Assembly: GCF_019578655.1 (NCBI RefSeq)
Contig: NC_063262.1
Location: 11,725,582-11,789,581 of the forward strand
Direction: 5' to 3'
DNA from: Ricinus communis
Lineage: Eukaryota; Streptophyta; Magnoliopsida; Malpighiales; Euphorbiaceae
DNA length: 64,000 bases
Made by a program: the position numbers and the translations under genes. The notes under the pieces were generated by a model, which was not told the origin of the DNA, made no database searches, and saw only the letters and a program-made list of their open reading frames with translations. Positions 11,072 through 21,106 of this stretch are shown here, in pieces; the first letter of the stretch is position 1; every line of letters begins with the position of its first letter.

Positions 11072-11490
11072 ATAGCCCTTTCGTTATTATTCGTTGTTAA
11101 GAAAGGTAATAAACCCAAACTTTCGTTAAGCATTTTTTATCCTTCTTTACCCCATAAAGATATTGAATAAAATGAACTGTTTTTTTTACCACTGTAATTT
11201 TTTAAATGAACATTTAAATGTCCTTCAAAAGTAAGTAAATAAACCCGAAACATATAAAATGCAGTTAATCCAGCCGTGAAACAAGCTATTATTGCGAAAA
11301 CAGGTGAATACAACCAACTATCGTTAAGAATTTCATCTTTGGACCAAAAACAGGCGAAGGGTGGAATACCACAAAGAGAAAGTGTTCCTAAAAAAAAGCA
11401 GTTTTTGTAATTGGAATATGTTTTGTTAAACCACCCATAAGAATCATATTTTGACTCTTATCTGGAGAATAACCAACAATAGCTTCCATT
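11072..11490 (-). pseudogene. ndhF: plastid ndhF internal fragment (NUPT part 2)
   Basis: Read on the minus strand it gives [20 protein letters not shown], then a frameshift in an A-run, then [58 protein letters not shown] and TTNNNERA. This is a typical stretch of NdhF with hydrophobic segments. It is clearly plastid-derived, incomplete and frameshifted. Confidence 0.9.
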
Positions 11491-12240
11491 CATTATGCTC
11501 ATTTCAAATTTCCTAGTCATACGCTTAGAAAATTTCTCACATAAGGATTCATTAGTAGCACTAGCACCAAATACTATATCATCAATAAAAATTTGGACAA
11601 TTAATGTACCATGTTTGTGAGTTTTTACAAAGAATGTAGAGTCAACTTTCCCTTTTGAAAAATCATTTTGTAGTAGAAATGTATTAAGTCTTTCATACTA
11701 AGCTCTAGGAGCTTGTTTTAAGCCATACAAGGCTTTAGACAATTTAAAAACATGATATGGAAATTCAAAGTGTTCAAAACTAGGAGGTCATTCAACATAT
11801 ACCTCTTATTCAATAAAACCATTCAAAAAATACACTTTTTTGACATCCATTTAGAAGAGTCTAATAGGATTCTAATTGATTCTAATCTTGCTATAAGGGC
11901 AAAGGTTCTCATAATCAATGCCCGAATCTTGGTTATAGCCTTTGGCAACCAATCGGGCATTATTCCTAGTGATGGAAGCTTGCTCATATAACTTGTTCCT
12001 ATATACCCATCTACAACCTATAATAGGATGACCCTTGGGTGTAGGAACAAGTTCCCGCACTTAATTTCTCTCAAATTGGTTGAGTTTTTATTGCATAGCA
12101 ATCATCCAACACTTATTATTAAGAGCCTCACTGATGGTCCTTGACTCAATTTGAGAGACAAAAGCAAGATTATTATCTAAGTGTTTGAATTGAGATCTAG
12201 TACTACACCCTTTGAGAGGTCACCTATGATCAATTCCTTG
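11491..12240 (-). pseudogene. copia B reverse transcriptase, N-terminal and catalytic part
   Basis: The minus strand reads RELVPTPKGHPIIGCRWVYR, then [17 protein letters not shown], and later the catalytic strand QIFIDDIVFGASATNE near 11567-11610. Several stops and frameshifts occur. The C-terminal remainder continues on the far side of the plastid insertion, from 10545 leftward. Confidence 0.83.
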
Positions 12241-13440
12241 GGATGTCCCTCGGGTTCCCTCCACTCCTTTGGCAATTCTTGAGATGCTTCTCCTTAAGCT
12301 GGTGGAGAGGGTTCAATGCTTTAAGGTTGACCTTGAGAAGTTTCTTCTACTTTATGGTCATCTCCATTGATGTCAAACTTTTCAAGATCACCTACAAAAT
12401 GATTAAAAGAACCTTTCTCAAGATCAAGTGTACTGGACTCATTAAACACAATATTGATAGACTCCTCAATAACCATGGACTTTTTGTTAAAGATCCTATA
12501 AGCTTTGCTAGATGAGATATCGCTAAGAAATATGCCTCCATCCATTTTGGATGAGAATTTTTCAAGATTTTCCTTGATATTTATAATGTAGCATTTACAA
12601 ATAATAACTTTAAGATATGAAATTTTGGGCTTTCTTCCATTCCATAGCTCATAAGAAGTTTTGTTTAAAATAGGTCTTTTGAAAACTTTATTGATTACAT
12701 AACAAGATGTATTGACAGCTTCCACCCAAAAGTATGTAGGCAAATTATACCCGTTGAGCATAGTCATAGCCATCTCTACAAGAGTTCTAATTTTTCCTTT
12801 TTATAACACCATTTTGTTATGGTTTTCTAAGGGATGAAAAATCATGTGAAATTCCATTTTCATCGCAATAGATTTCAAATAAGAAATTCTCAAAAAAAAT
12901 TCCATGATCAGTTCTTATTTTAGAAATATAAAAACCTTTTCCATTTTGAACTTTTCTTGCAAAATTTTTAAAGGCTTCAAAAGTATCATTCTTGTGAGCT
13001 AAAAAACTAATCCAAGTAAATCTAAAGTAATCATCTACCAAAACATGTGCATAATACTTTTCTTATAACATTTTTGGCTTTGAAGGATGCTTAGTGTTGC
13101 TTGCCTATTTGGCAAGGTCCACAAGTTTTGTCCTTTGTGAACTTCACCTTTAGTAACCTAACTACCAATTCATCCTTTTTGAGGCTATGAAGGAGTCGAT
13201 GCTTGCATGTCCAAGCCTCCTATGCCACAACCATGACTCCTCACTAAGAGACATAAAACACTCAAGATATTCATTAGTAAATTTGTGTACGTTAATTATG
13301 TAGGTATTGCCAAATCTTTCTCTTCTATCTCCCTGTCACTCCCTAAGGAAGTGACTTGGCAACCCTTAAGAGTCAAGGGTGACTTTGTTACCTTTGTCAT
13401 ATAATTGACTTATACTCATAAGGTTATGTTTCAAACCATC
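12241..13440 (-). pseudogene. copia B integrase remnant
   Basis: The GAG-pre-integrase part (WLWHRRLGHAS-like, near 13200-13240) is followed by the core MVDDYFRFTWISFLAHKND, then IRTDHGIFFENF at 13041-12817. After a break comes MAMTMLNGYNLPTYFWVEAV ... SYELWNGRKPK at 12773-12321. A one-base shift and stops near 12790-12830 remove the region that would carry the catalytic Glu (QQNGVVER in relatives). Confidence 0.83.
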
Positions 13441-14110
13441 AACTAAAAGAACATTATTAATGAGAGGAGAGTATTTTTACTAATGGAACCAATGCCTACA
13501 ATCTTACCCTTGGTATTTTTTTCTAAAAGTTGCCTTTCCTCTATAAATTTCTTCAAGTGTGAGAAAAGGTTAGCATTTCTAGTCATATGCCTTGAGCATT
13601 CATTATCTACATGCCAATCATCCTCTTTCATGCTTGACTTAAAGCATACCTACAAACCCAAAATTAAGTGTCTTTTCTTTTGGATACCCAAACTATTTTG
13701 GATCCTTAAGGGTTAGTCATTAAGGTCTCTCCTAATAGGAGATGTGCCTTCCTTATATGAAAAAACACATTTATGTGCCCAACCTTCATGCAAAAGTGGC
13801 ATTAAACATTAGACTTGAATTTCCTTTTGTTCATATGCCTCTTTGCTTGAAGTTTAGGTCTCAATACACTCTTAAATTTATGATGCATACAAGAATATAT
13901 GTATTAGTGTGTGATTAGGAGACTATTTCTTGTACATGTATGCATGATTAGTTTCTTTAGCCTTAGCCTTTGGAACATGTGAAGCTCTTTCCTTAGTTTT
14001 AGGAATTAGAGCTTTGGTGTGTGCCTTGACCTTCTTTTCAACACTCTAATTAAAGAGGTTTATGGTGTTGAGGCCTTTACAAACTTAGATATAGAAGCAG
14101 ATGAGGTAAG
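13441..14110 (-). pseudogene. copia B protease and second zinc knuckle
   Basis: At 13631-13443 the minus strand reads DDWHVDNECSRHMTRNANLF. The catalytic DSG triad of copia proteases is changed to DNE in this copy. Upstream, near 13800-13750, lies a knuckle (CHFCMKVGHINVFF) that has lost its last Cys. It matches CMRLGHINVKC in copia A. The remaining bases up to 14110 are gag C-terminal spacer. Confidence 0.75.
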
Positions 14111-14115
14111 ATGAT
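14111..14115. repeat. target site duplication of gypsy D, left copy
   Basis: ATGAT stands directly before the LTR start TGATAGG. The identical ATGAT stands directly after the other LTR at 21102-21106. A 5-bp duplication is the normal footprint of gypsy integration. Confidence 0.9.
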
Positions 14116-15028
14116 TGATAGGAAAATCATCATCTTAGCAACCACACACCCCAATAACTAATGAGTTATGATACATATGGAATGCAAGAAAACACCCTCC
14201 AATCAAGATGATTCCAAAACCCAAGGATCTCCTCAAGTGAAAATAGGAAAAACTAGTTCCAACAATGAAACTAGCACTTGAATTCAACTCCAAACGCCAC
14301 AAACCAAGTATGATTTGATAAGTTATGAATCAAACACAAGATTTTGGTTAGAGAATGCCACAAACTAAAAATAGTTTGATAAGTTCAAAGTTCATGCAAG
14401 AACTTAAGCAAAAACACTCACAAAGAGCAAACAAAGATTATCATTCAAAATTCTATATCTACAAATGGATTTGGCATTGATATTTATAGCCAAAACAAGA
14501 CAAAGAAACCTAAATGGATGTCTTTTGAGCTTCCCCACATTTTTCCCTTTAATTCCCCTTAAAACTTATTAAAAGTGGCTGTTTTTACATTGATGTCACT
14601 CATTTTTGTAACTCCCAAATGACAACTAATTATGTGCATCCATTTTGTAACTTCAAATTATGACTAATTATGTGTATCTATTTTGTAACTTCAAATTATG
14701 ACTAATTATGTGCATCTATTTTGTAACTCTAAAAGACAACTAATCACACCATAACTTAAGAAAAACCTAATAAAATGAAAATAGAAAAAGGCTTCAAATG
14801 AATCTTATTGGACCTATGAGTTCAGCCCAAACTTATTGCATTAAATTGATGATTTTGGATCCTTTTTGCAATCCTAAATCTTGGACTGAGCCTTGTTGTG
14901 TTTGAACACTCCAAATGTCTTTAATTAAGCCCAACAAAGCTTCTTGCATACTTTTGGACTTGGATCTTGTCATTGGACCTCCTTGAAAGCTTAAAGGATC
15001 ATTTGTAATTCTTGTCTTTATTGCATCA
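14116..15028 (-). repeat. 3' LTR of gypsy D
   Basis: This 913-bp repeat starts TGATAGG and ends TTGCATCA (plus-strand view). It matches 20227-21101. It holds three copies of a 38-bp unit containing attttgtaact and aattatg near 14620-14720, where the other LTR has two. Its inner part is also the end of the pol reading frame. Confidence 0.95.
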
Positions 15029-16295
15029 TTCCCTCTCTCCTCGTAAGGATTCGTCCTCGAATCAGCCTCATTGTCAACTTCATCACCTACATCAAATAAA
15101 GAAAGATCAGCAACATTAAAAGAAGCACTCACATTGCCATACTCACTTGGCAAAATCTATCTTATAGGCATTGTCATTAATTCTTTCAAGAACTTGGAAT
15201 GGCCCATCCCCTCTTGGCATTAATTTAGACTTCCTTTGGCTTGGAAATCTTTCCTTTCTCAAATGTACCCAAACCCAGTCACCCGGTACAAATACAACTT
15301 TCTTTCTCCCCTTGTTGTGTTGCTTTTGATATTGTTGATTTCTTTTCTCTATTTGAGTACGCACATTCTCATGTAAGCTTTTAACAAATTCAGCTTTTTG
15401 CTTGCCTTCAAAATTAGCCTTATCAATGGGTAATGGCAATAAATCCATTGGAGTTAATGGATTGAACCCATATACAATCTCAAAAGGTGAACAATTTGTT
15501 GTACCATGAATACTCCTATTGTATGCAAACTCAACATGTGCCAAACATTCTTCCTAATTCTTCAAATTTCTTTGAATTATTGCCCTCAATAGTTGTGAGA
15601 GAGTCCTATTAACCACCTCCGTTTTTTCCATCCGTTTGTGGATGACAAGTTGTTGAGAATAGAAGCTTTGTTCCCATCTTGCTCCAAAGTGTCTTCCAAA
15701 AGTGGCTAAGGAACTTGACATCTCTATCACTGACAATTGTCCTTGGAACCCCATGCAATCTTACAATTTCTTTGAAGAACAACCCCGCAATATGAGTTGC
15801 ATCATCTGTCTTGTGGCATGGAATGAAATGTGTCATTTTGCTAAACCTGTCAACAACAACAAAAATAGAATCTTTCCCTCCCCTTGACCTAGGTAATCCT
15901 AGAACAAAGTCCATAGAAATGTCTACCCAAGGTTCATTAGGTATGGGAAGTGGAGTATACAACCCATGAGGCATCACTTTAGATTTAGCTTGTTTATAAG
16001 TGATGCATCTCTCACATATTTTTTGAACATCTCTTTTCATTTGTGGCCAAAAGAAATGATTTTCTAAAACATCTAAAGTCTTTCTCACACCAAAGTGCCC
16101 CATCAAACCCCCACCATGTGCCTCCCTCACAAGCAACTCTCTTAAAGAAGATTGAGGCACGCATAACTTATTTTCTTTAAAAAGAAAACCATCATGTCTA
16201 TAGAACTTGTCAAACCCCCCTCTCTCACATGCCCCATATACATTAGCAAAATCATGGTCTGAATTATATAATTCCTTAATGAACTCAAAACCCAA
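14833..16295 (-). pseudogene. gypsy D integrase and C-terminal tail
   Basis: Read on the minus strand, the zinc-binding part ([18 protein letters not shown] ... [13 protein letters not shown]) is followed by the core ([15 protein letters not shown] ... [10 protein letters not shown]). After a frameshift near 15620-15630 the sequence runs [21 protein letters not shown], where the catalytic Glu falls. A stop near 15554 stands where relatives have Trp, then AHVEFAYNRSIHGTTNCSPF continues to YKIDFAK. A one-base insertion near 15150 ends that frame. The tail PSEYGNVSASFNVADLSLFD runs on through the polypurine tract into the LTR to 14833. No chromodomain is recognised. Confidence 0.88.
15029..15040 (-). 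other. polypurine tract of gypsy D
   Basis: On the minus strand GGAGAGAGGGAA directly precedes the 3' LTR. It is the expected primer for plus-strand synthesis. Confidence 0.8.
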
Positions 16296-18417
16296 TAATT
16301 TTGCATCAAGTGTAGAAATTAGAGCATACCTTCTAGATAGAGCATCGGCAACAACATTCTCTTTACCTTTTTGTACTTAATGATGTATGGAAAGGATTCA
16401 ATAAATTCCACCCATTTAGCATGCCTACGGCTTAGCTTCCCTTGTCCTTTGAGATATTGCAAAGACTCATGGTCGGTGTGTATAATGAATTCCTTATACC
16501 AAAGATAGTGCTGCCATGTCTCTAAAACTCTTACCAAAGCATAAAACTCTTTGTCATAAGTTGGGTAGTTTAGACTTGCTCCACTTAGCTTCTCACTAAA
16601 GAACGCAATTGGTCTTCCTTCTTGCATCAAGACTCCACCAATACCTATTCCACTTGCATCACACTCAACCTCAAAGGTTTTAGCAAAGTCAGGCAAAGCA
16701 AGTAAAGGTGCTGAACTAAGTTTTTCTTTTAGCAAGTTAAAAGCATCATCTTGTTCTTTACCCCACTTGAAACCCATATTCTTTTTAATGCATTCAGTTA
16801 AAGGTACAGTAATTGTAGAGAAATCCTTAATGAATCTCCTATAAAAGCTAGCAAGACCATGAAAATTCCTAACATCATGCACACTAGTAGGTTTTGTCCA
16901 CTCTCTAATTACTTTTACTTTTTCTTGATCAACATGAATTCCCTTGTTATTAACAATATAACCAAGAAAAGTAATTTCATTAGTGCAAAAAGAGCATTTC
17001 TTAAGATTAGCATATAATGTCTCTTGCCTTAACACATCAAAAACCAGCTTTAAGTGTATTACATGCTCATATAAAGATTTGCTATACACAAGAATATCAT
17101 CAAAATAAATCACTACAAACTTTCCAATGAAAACGCGCAAAACATGATTCATCAATCGTATAAAAGTACTTGGAGCATTAGTTAAACCAAACGACATGAG
17201 TAACCACTCATATAATCCATGTTTTGTTTTGAAAGCGGTTTTCCATTCATCACCCTCACGCATTCTTATTTGATGATATCCAGATTTTAAATCCACTTTA
17301 GAAAACACACAAGCACCGTGCAATTCATCCAACATGTCATCTAGCCTAGGTATAGGATGGCGATACTTTACCGTTATTTTGTTGACGACACGACAATCAA
17401 CACACATCCTCCATGAACCATCTTTCTTAGGCACTAAAATTACAGGAACAGCACAAGGACTCATGCTTTCTCTTACGTACCCCTTATCCATAAGCTCACT
17501 CACTTGCCTTTGGATTTCTTTTGTCTCCTCGGGGTTGCATCTATATGCTGGCCTATTAGGTATGCTTGCACCCGGAATGAAATCAATTTGATGTTCAATT
17601 CCTAGAATTGGTGGTAATCCTTTAGGCACATCTTCGGGAAATAGCTCTTCATATTCCTGCAAAAGCTCAAGAACAATACAAGGCAAATCCTTATTAAGAT
17701 CATTAGAAATCATCAAAACTTCCTTATACATGAGTACAAGTAAGGGCTGCCTCAAGGTTAGTGTTCTCTTCACATCACTTGGCTTTGCATACACATTCAT
17801 CTTTCTTTCACTCTCATCTCCCTTGTTTTCTCTCACCTTGTGTTTTCCATTACACTCACTTTTACCACTTACCTCACCTTTTTCTTTTTTCACTATTTCT
17901 TGCTCCCTCCCCTGATATTCCCCATATGAAGATTCAAGCTCTTCATATTGTTGTTTAATTCTCACTTGATCATCAAAAATGGCCTTGGGAGGTAATGGTC
18001 CAAGATTGAACTTTTGTCCATCAATAGTCAAGGAATATCGATTCTTGAACCCATCATAAATCACACGCCTATCATATTGCCAAGGTCTTCCCAATAAAAC
18101 ATGTCTGGCATATATGGGAACCACATCACAAAGCACCTCATCCTTATATCTCCCAATGGAAAAAGAAATTAGCACTTGCTTATTTACCTTCACAACACCA
18201 CTATCATTCAACCATTGCAACTTGTAAGGCCTTGGGTGTTTGGTAGTTGGTAATTTCAATTTCTCCACAAGCAAAGTACTAGCAACATTAGTACAACTTC
18301 CACTATCAACAATCATGTTACACAACTTATTAGCAATTAAACAATGAGTATGAAATAAATTCTCACGCTGCTCTCCATGTTCATCGTGTTTACATTGCAA
18401 ACTAAGTGTGCATTATA
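16296..18417 (-). pseudogene. gypsy D pol: protease, reverse transcriptase, RNase H
   Basis: The longest frame is 16319-18400. It opens at a TTG in the triplet series, so that is not a true start. The protease triad DSG lies at residues 32-34 of the frame. The reverse transcriptase runs from about residue 260, with [13 protein letters not shown] and the catalytic YFDDILVYS at 432-440. RNase H begins near residue 585 ([18 protein letters not shown]). The frame leaves its register near 16368-16372 by loss of one base in an A-run, so the RNase H end and the integrase are out of phase. Stops and a shift also separate it from gag at 18405-18417. Confidence 0.93.
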
Positions 18418-19600
18418 CTACTAACACATCCCCTTTAGCATACTCAACATCACTAACATCCTCTAAAGTTGGCATGTCATCATTCTCATCATCATTTTCA
18501 TTTTCACTTTCAGATTCAACAATTCCATCTCTAACAATCATGGTCCTCTTATTAGGGCAATCACGTGTATAATGACCATGTCCAAGACACTTAAAACACT
18601 TCAAGCTTCTAGATTGATTAGCTTGATTCTCAACTTTGTTTTTGCTGCCTATTTCATTTTTATTCTTATTCTCATCCACTTTAGGCTTAGCAAATTTATC
18701 ATCCTTTTTACTCCAATTCAATTTCCAATTAGAAGAACTAGAACTCGAATTAAGTTTAGAATCAAACTTACTTGCACCTTTTCGCTTGAGTTGCCTTTCA
18801 ATTTTCATGGCCACATTCACCATGTCCTCAAGCTCCACATAATGTTGCAACTCCACAAGATCAGTAATATTCTTGTTTAGACTATTCAAGAATCTTGCCA
18901 TAGTGGCCTCTCTATCCTCCTCCATATTTGCTTTAATGATAGCCATTTCCATTTCTTTGTGGTACTCCTCCACACTCATGGTTCCTTGCCTTAGAGTTTG
19001 CAATCGTTGATGCAAATCTCTATAGTAATAGTTAGGAATGAACCTCTTCCTCATGATGCGTTTCATCTCCATCCATGACCCTACGGGTCTTTCTCCATTT
19101 CGTCTCCTTTCCCTACACAATTGATGCCACCAAACACTAGTGTAATCACAAAACTCAACGGCAGCAAGTTTTACCTTTTTCTCCTCCGAATAGTTATGGC
19201 ATTCGAAGATCATCCCCACCTTTTGCTCCCATTCCAAGTAGACATCAGGATCATTCTTTCCTTGAAAGGAAGGAATTTTCATTTTGATGCTGCCTAGGTT
19301 GTGATCTACACCATCTTGCCTTGATCTCCTATTGTGTCTCCTAGGATGGTCATCTCCACCAAAAGTGGTTGCTTGGTCATCCTCCAAATCATCTTCGGCA
19401 TCATAATCCTCTTGTTCAAAGGCTAGTTGCCTTTCTCTTCTAGGCTCGTTTTGAATTCTTGTAATAGTTTCACCTTGCCTTCTCACACTTTCAATAACAT
19501 CATCCATTCGCCTATACATTCTTTCAAACTCTTTTTGCATTGCTTGCAAAGTTTGCTCAATGGATGCTCCAACACTACTTGCAACTTGTTCTTTTGACAT
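18413..19600 (-). CDS. gypsy D gag protein, intact frame
   Basis: This 395-residue frame begins MSKEQVASSVGASIEQTLQA, the first ATG after the primer site and leader. An N-terminal coiled-coil-like segment is followed by an acidic stretch, then the Retrotrans_gag capsid domain (VYLEWEQKVGMIFECHNYSE ... SVEEYHKEMEMAIIKANMEE), a Ser/Lys-rich linker and one zinc knuckle at residues 335-348 (CFKCLGHGHYTRDC). In relatives gag and pol usually form one frame. Here gag ends in TAG just before pol and in another register. The frame is complete and could be translated, but the element as a whole looks non-autonomous. Confidence 0.9.
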   Translation of the reverse strand: MSKEQVASSVGASIEQTLQAMQKEFERMYRRMDDVIESVRRQGETITRIQNEPRRERQLAFEQEDYDAEDDLEDDQATTFGGDDHPRRHNRRSRQDGVDHNLGSIKMKIPSFQGKNDPDVYLEWEQKVGMIFECHNYSEEKKVKLAAVEFCDYTSVWWHQLCRERRRNGERPVGSWMEMKRIMRKRFIPNYYYRDLHQRLQTLRQGTMSVEEYHKEMEMAIIKANMEEDREATMARFLNSLNKNITDLVELQHYVELEDMVNVAMKIERQLKRKGASKFDSKLNSSSSSSNWKLNWSKKDDKFAKPKVDENKNKNEIGSKNKVENQANQSRSLKCFKCLGHGHYTRDCPNKRTMIVRDGIVESESENENDDENDDMPTLEDVSDVEYAKGDVLVV

Positions 19601-20212
19601 TGCACGAAAAACCTGAAAAACAAGTTAGTATAGCCTCACAAAAACACTCGCTCGCGTGTGTCTCTCAATTAAAATGTCACACCGCTCGTGTTTCACTCAA
19701 AGTTTTGGCTTTTCTTGATGCTAGTCTCACCACTATTGCCTTTTACCTCTCTTGCTTTTGCTTTAGGTTCTTAGATGAACTAATCACCTAAACAAACCAA
19801 ATCAGATTATGGCAATTCAATGGAGTGAAAAGAAAAAAAAAAGGTTGGTCTAGATTAAGTTGTTAGGTCAGGCCAAATTTAAAGTAGCTAGACACAAGAA
19901 AGCAATAAAATAAAATAATAGAATAGGATTTCTATGCCGCCCAAACTTTCTCTTTTTTTTTTTGATCTTGTTATTCTTTTTTTTTTTAATGATAATAACA
20001 CAAGTGAAAAGAAATTATGAACAACACAATTTTTTTTAGCAAGGGACAACGAAGTTTTACTTTATGCGCACAAAGGTGTAAACTTTGAAAAGAAAGAGTA
20101 CTTAGAAGGAAAATATTGAAACAAGAAGAATTTGGCACAAAAAAAATAAAGAAGATGAGAAACTTTAATAACATACAAAACACAAAGATAAGCAAACCTC
20201 AACTTGAAGCAA
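19601..20212 (-). other. gypsy D leader between primer site and gag
   Basis: No gene is seen. The stretch holds several long A/T homopolymers (near 19830, 19950, 19980 and 20030) and is typical of the untranslated leader of gypsy elements. Confidence 0.6.
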
Positions 20213-20224
20213 GCTCTGATACCA
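20213..20224 (-). other. primer-binding site of gypsy D (initiator tRNA-Met)
   Basis: On the minus strand TGGTATCAGAGC lies two bases after the end of the 5' LTR. This is the standard primer site complementary to the 3' end of plant initiator tRNA-Met. Confidence 0.92.
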
Positions 20225-20226
20225 AA

Positions 20227-21101
20227 TGATAGGAAAATTATCATCTTAGCAACCACACACCCCAATAACTAATGAGTTATGATACATATGGAATGCAAGA
20301 AAACACCCTCCAATCAAGATGATTCCAAAACCCAAGGATCTCCTCAAGTGAAAATAGGAAAAACTAGTTCCAACAATGAAACTAGCACTTGAATTCAACT
20401 CCAAACGCCACAAACCAAGTATGATTTGATAAGTTATGAATCAAACACAAGATTTTGGTTAGAGAACGCCACAAACTAAAAATAGTTTGATAAGTTCAAA
20501 GTTCATGCAAGAACTTAAGCAAAAACACTCACAAAGAGCAAACAAAGATTATCATTCAAAATTCTATATCTACAAATGGATCTGGCTTTGATATTTATAG
20601 CCAAAACAAGACAAATAAACCTAAATGGATGTCTTTTGAGCTTCCCCACGTTTTTCCCTTTAATTCCCCTTAAAACTTATTAAAAGTGGCTGTTTTTACA
20701 TTGATGTCACTCATTTTTGTAACTCCCAAATGACGACTAATTATGTGCATCCATTTTGTAACTCCAAATTATGATTAATTATGTGCATCTATTTTGTAAC
20801 TTTAAAAGACAACTAATCACACCATAACTTAAGAAAAACCTAATAAAATGAAAATAAAAAAGGGCTTCAAATGAATCTTATTGGACCTATGAGTTCAGCC
20901 CAAACTTATTGCACTAAATTGATGATTTTGGATCCTTTTTGCAATCCTAAATCTTGGACTGAGCCTTGTTGTGTTTGAACACTCCAAATGTCTTTAATTA
21001 AGCCCAACAAAGCTTCTTGCATACTTTTGGACTTGGATCTTGTCATTGGACCTCCTTGAAAGCTTAAAGGATCATTTGTAATTCTTGTCTTTATTGCATC
21101 A
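20227..21101 (-). repeat. 5' LTR of gypsy D
   Basis: This 875-bp repeat begins TGATAGG and ends TTGCATCA in plus-strand view, matching 14116-15028. It carries one fewer 38-bp unit near 20730-20810. It lies next to the primer site, so it is the upstream LTR. Confidence 0.95.
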
Positions 21102-21106
21102 ATGAT
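21102..21106. repeat. target site duplication of gypsy D, right copy
   Basis: ATGAT, identical to 14111-14115. It proves the insertion point in copia B gag. Confidence 0.9.

Larger units (their letters stand above)
10545..11490. other. ndhF: nuclear insertion of plastid DNA (NUPT) carrying two ndhF pieces
   Basis: The insertion interrupts the copia B reverse transcriptase between the FIDDIVFGAS strand and the LQIKQ segment. It has three parts: the 3' end of plastid ndhF on the plus strand (10545-10738), a very AT-rich stretch (10739-11071), and an internal ndhF piece on the minus strand (11072-11490). The two ndhF pieces face opposite ways, so the DNA was rearranged before or during insertion. 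A few codons of the copia gene appear lost at the right junction. Confidence 0.85.
14116..21101 (-). mobile_element. Ty3/gypsy LTR retrotransposon D, nearly complete, nested in copia B gag
   Basis: Both LTRs, a perfect 5-bp target duplication, an initiator-tRNA-Met primer site, a polypurine tract and gag-pol in gypsy order (protease, reverse transcriptase, RNase H, integrase) are present. The total is 6,986 bp on the minus strand. The two LTRs look very similar apart from one 38-bp repeat unit, so it is younger than the copia element it interrupts. Pol frames are broken by small indels. The pol reading continues across the polypurine tract into the 3' LTR, a trait known from CRM-type chromoviruses, but clade assignment needs a tree. 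Confidence 0.95.

Noticed and set aside
10545..11490. ndhF as a working gene
   Set aside because: The two pieces are incomplete, face opposite directions, and contain a stop and a frameshift.
17334..17958. Plus-strand frames opposite gypsy pol
   Set aside because: They are shadows of the minus-strand pol frame with no motifs of their own.
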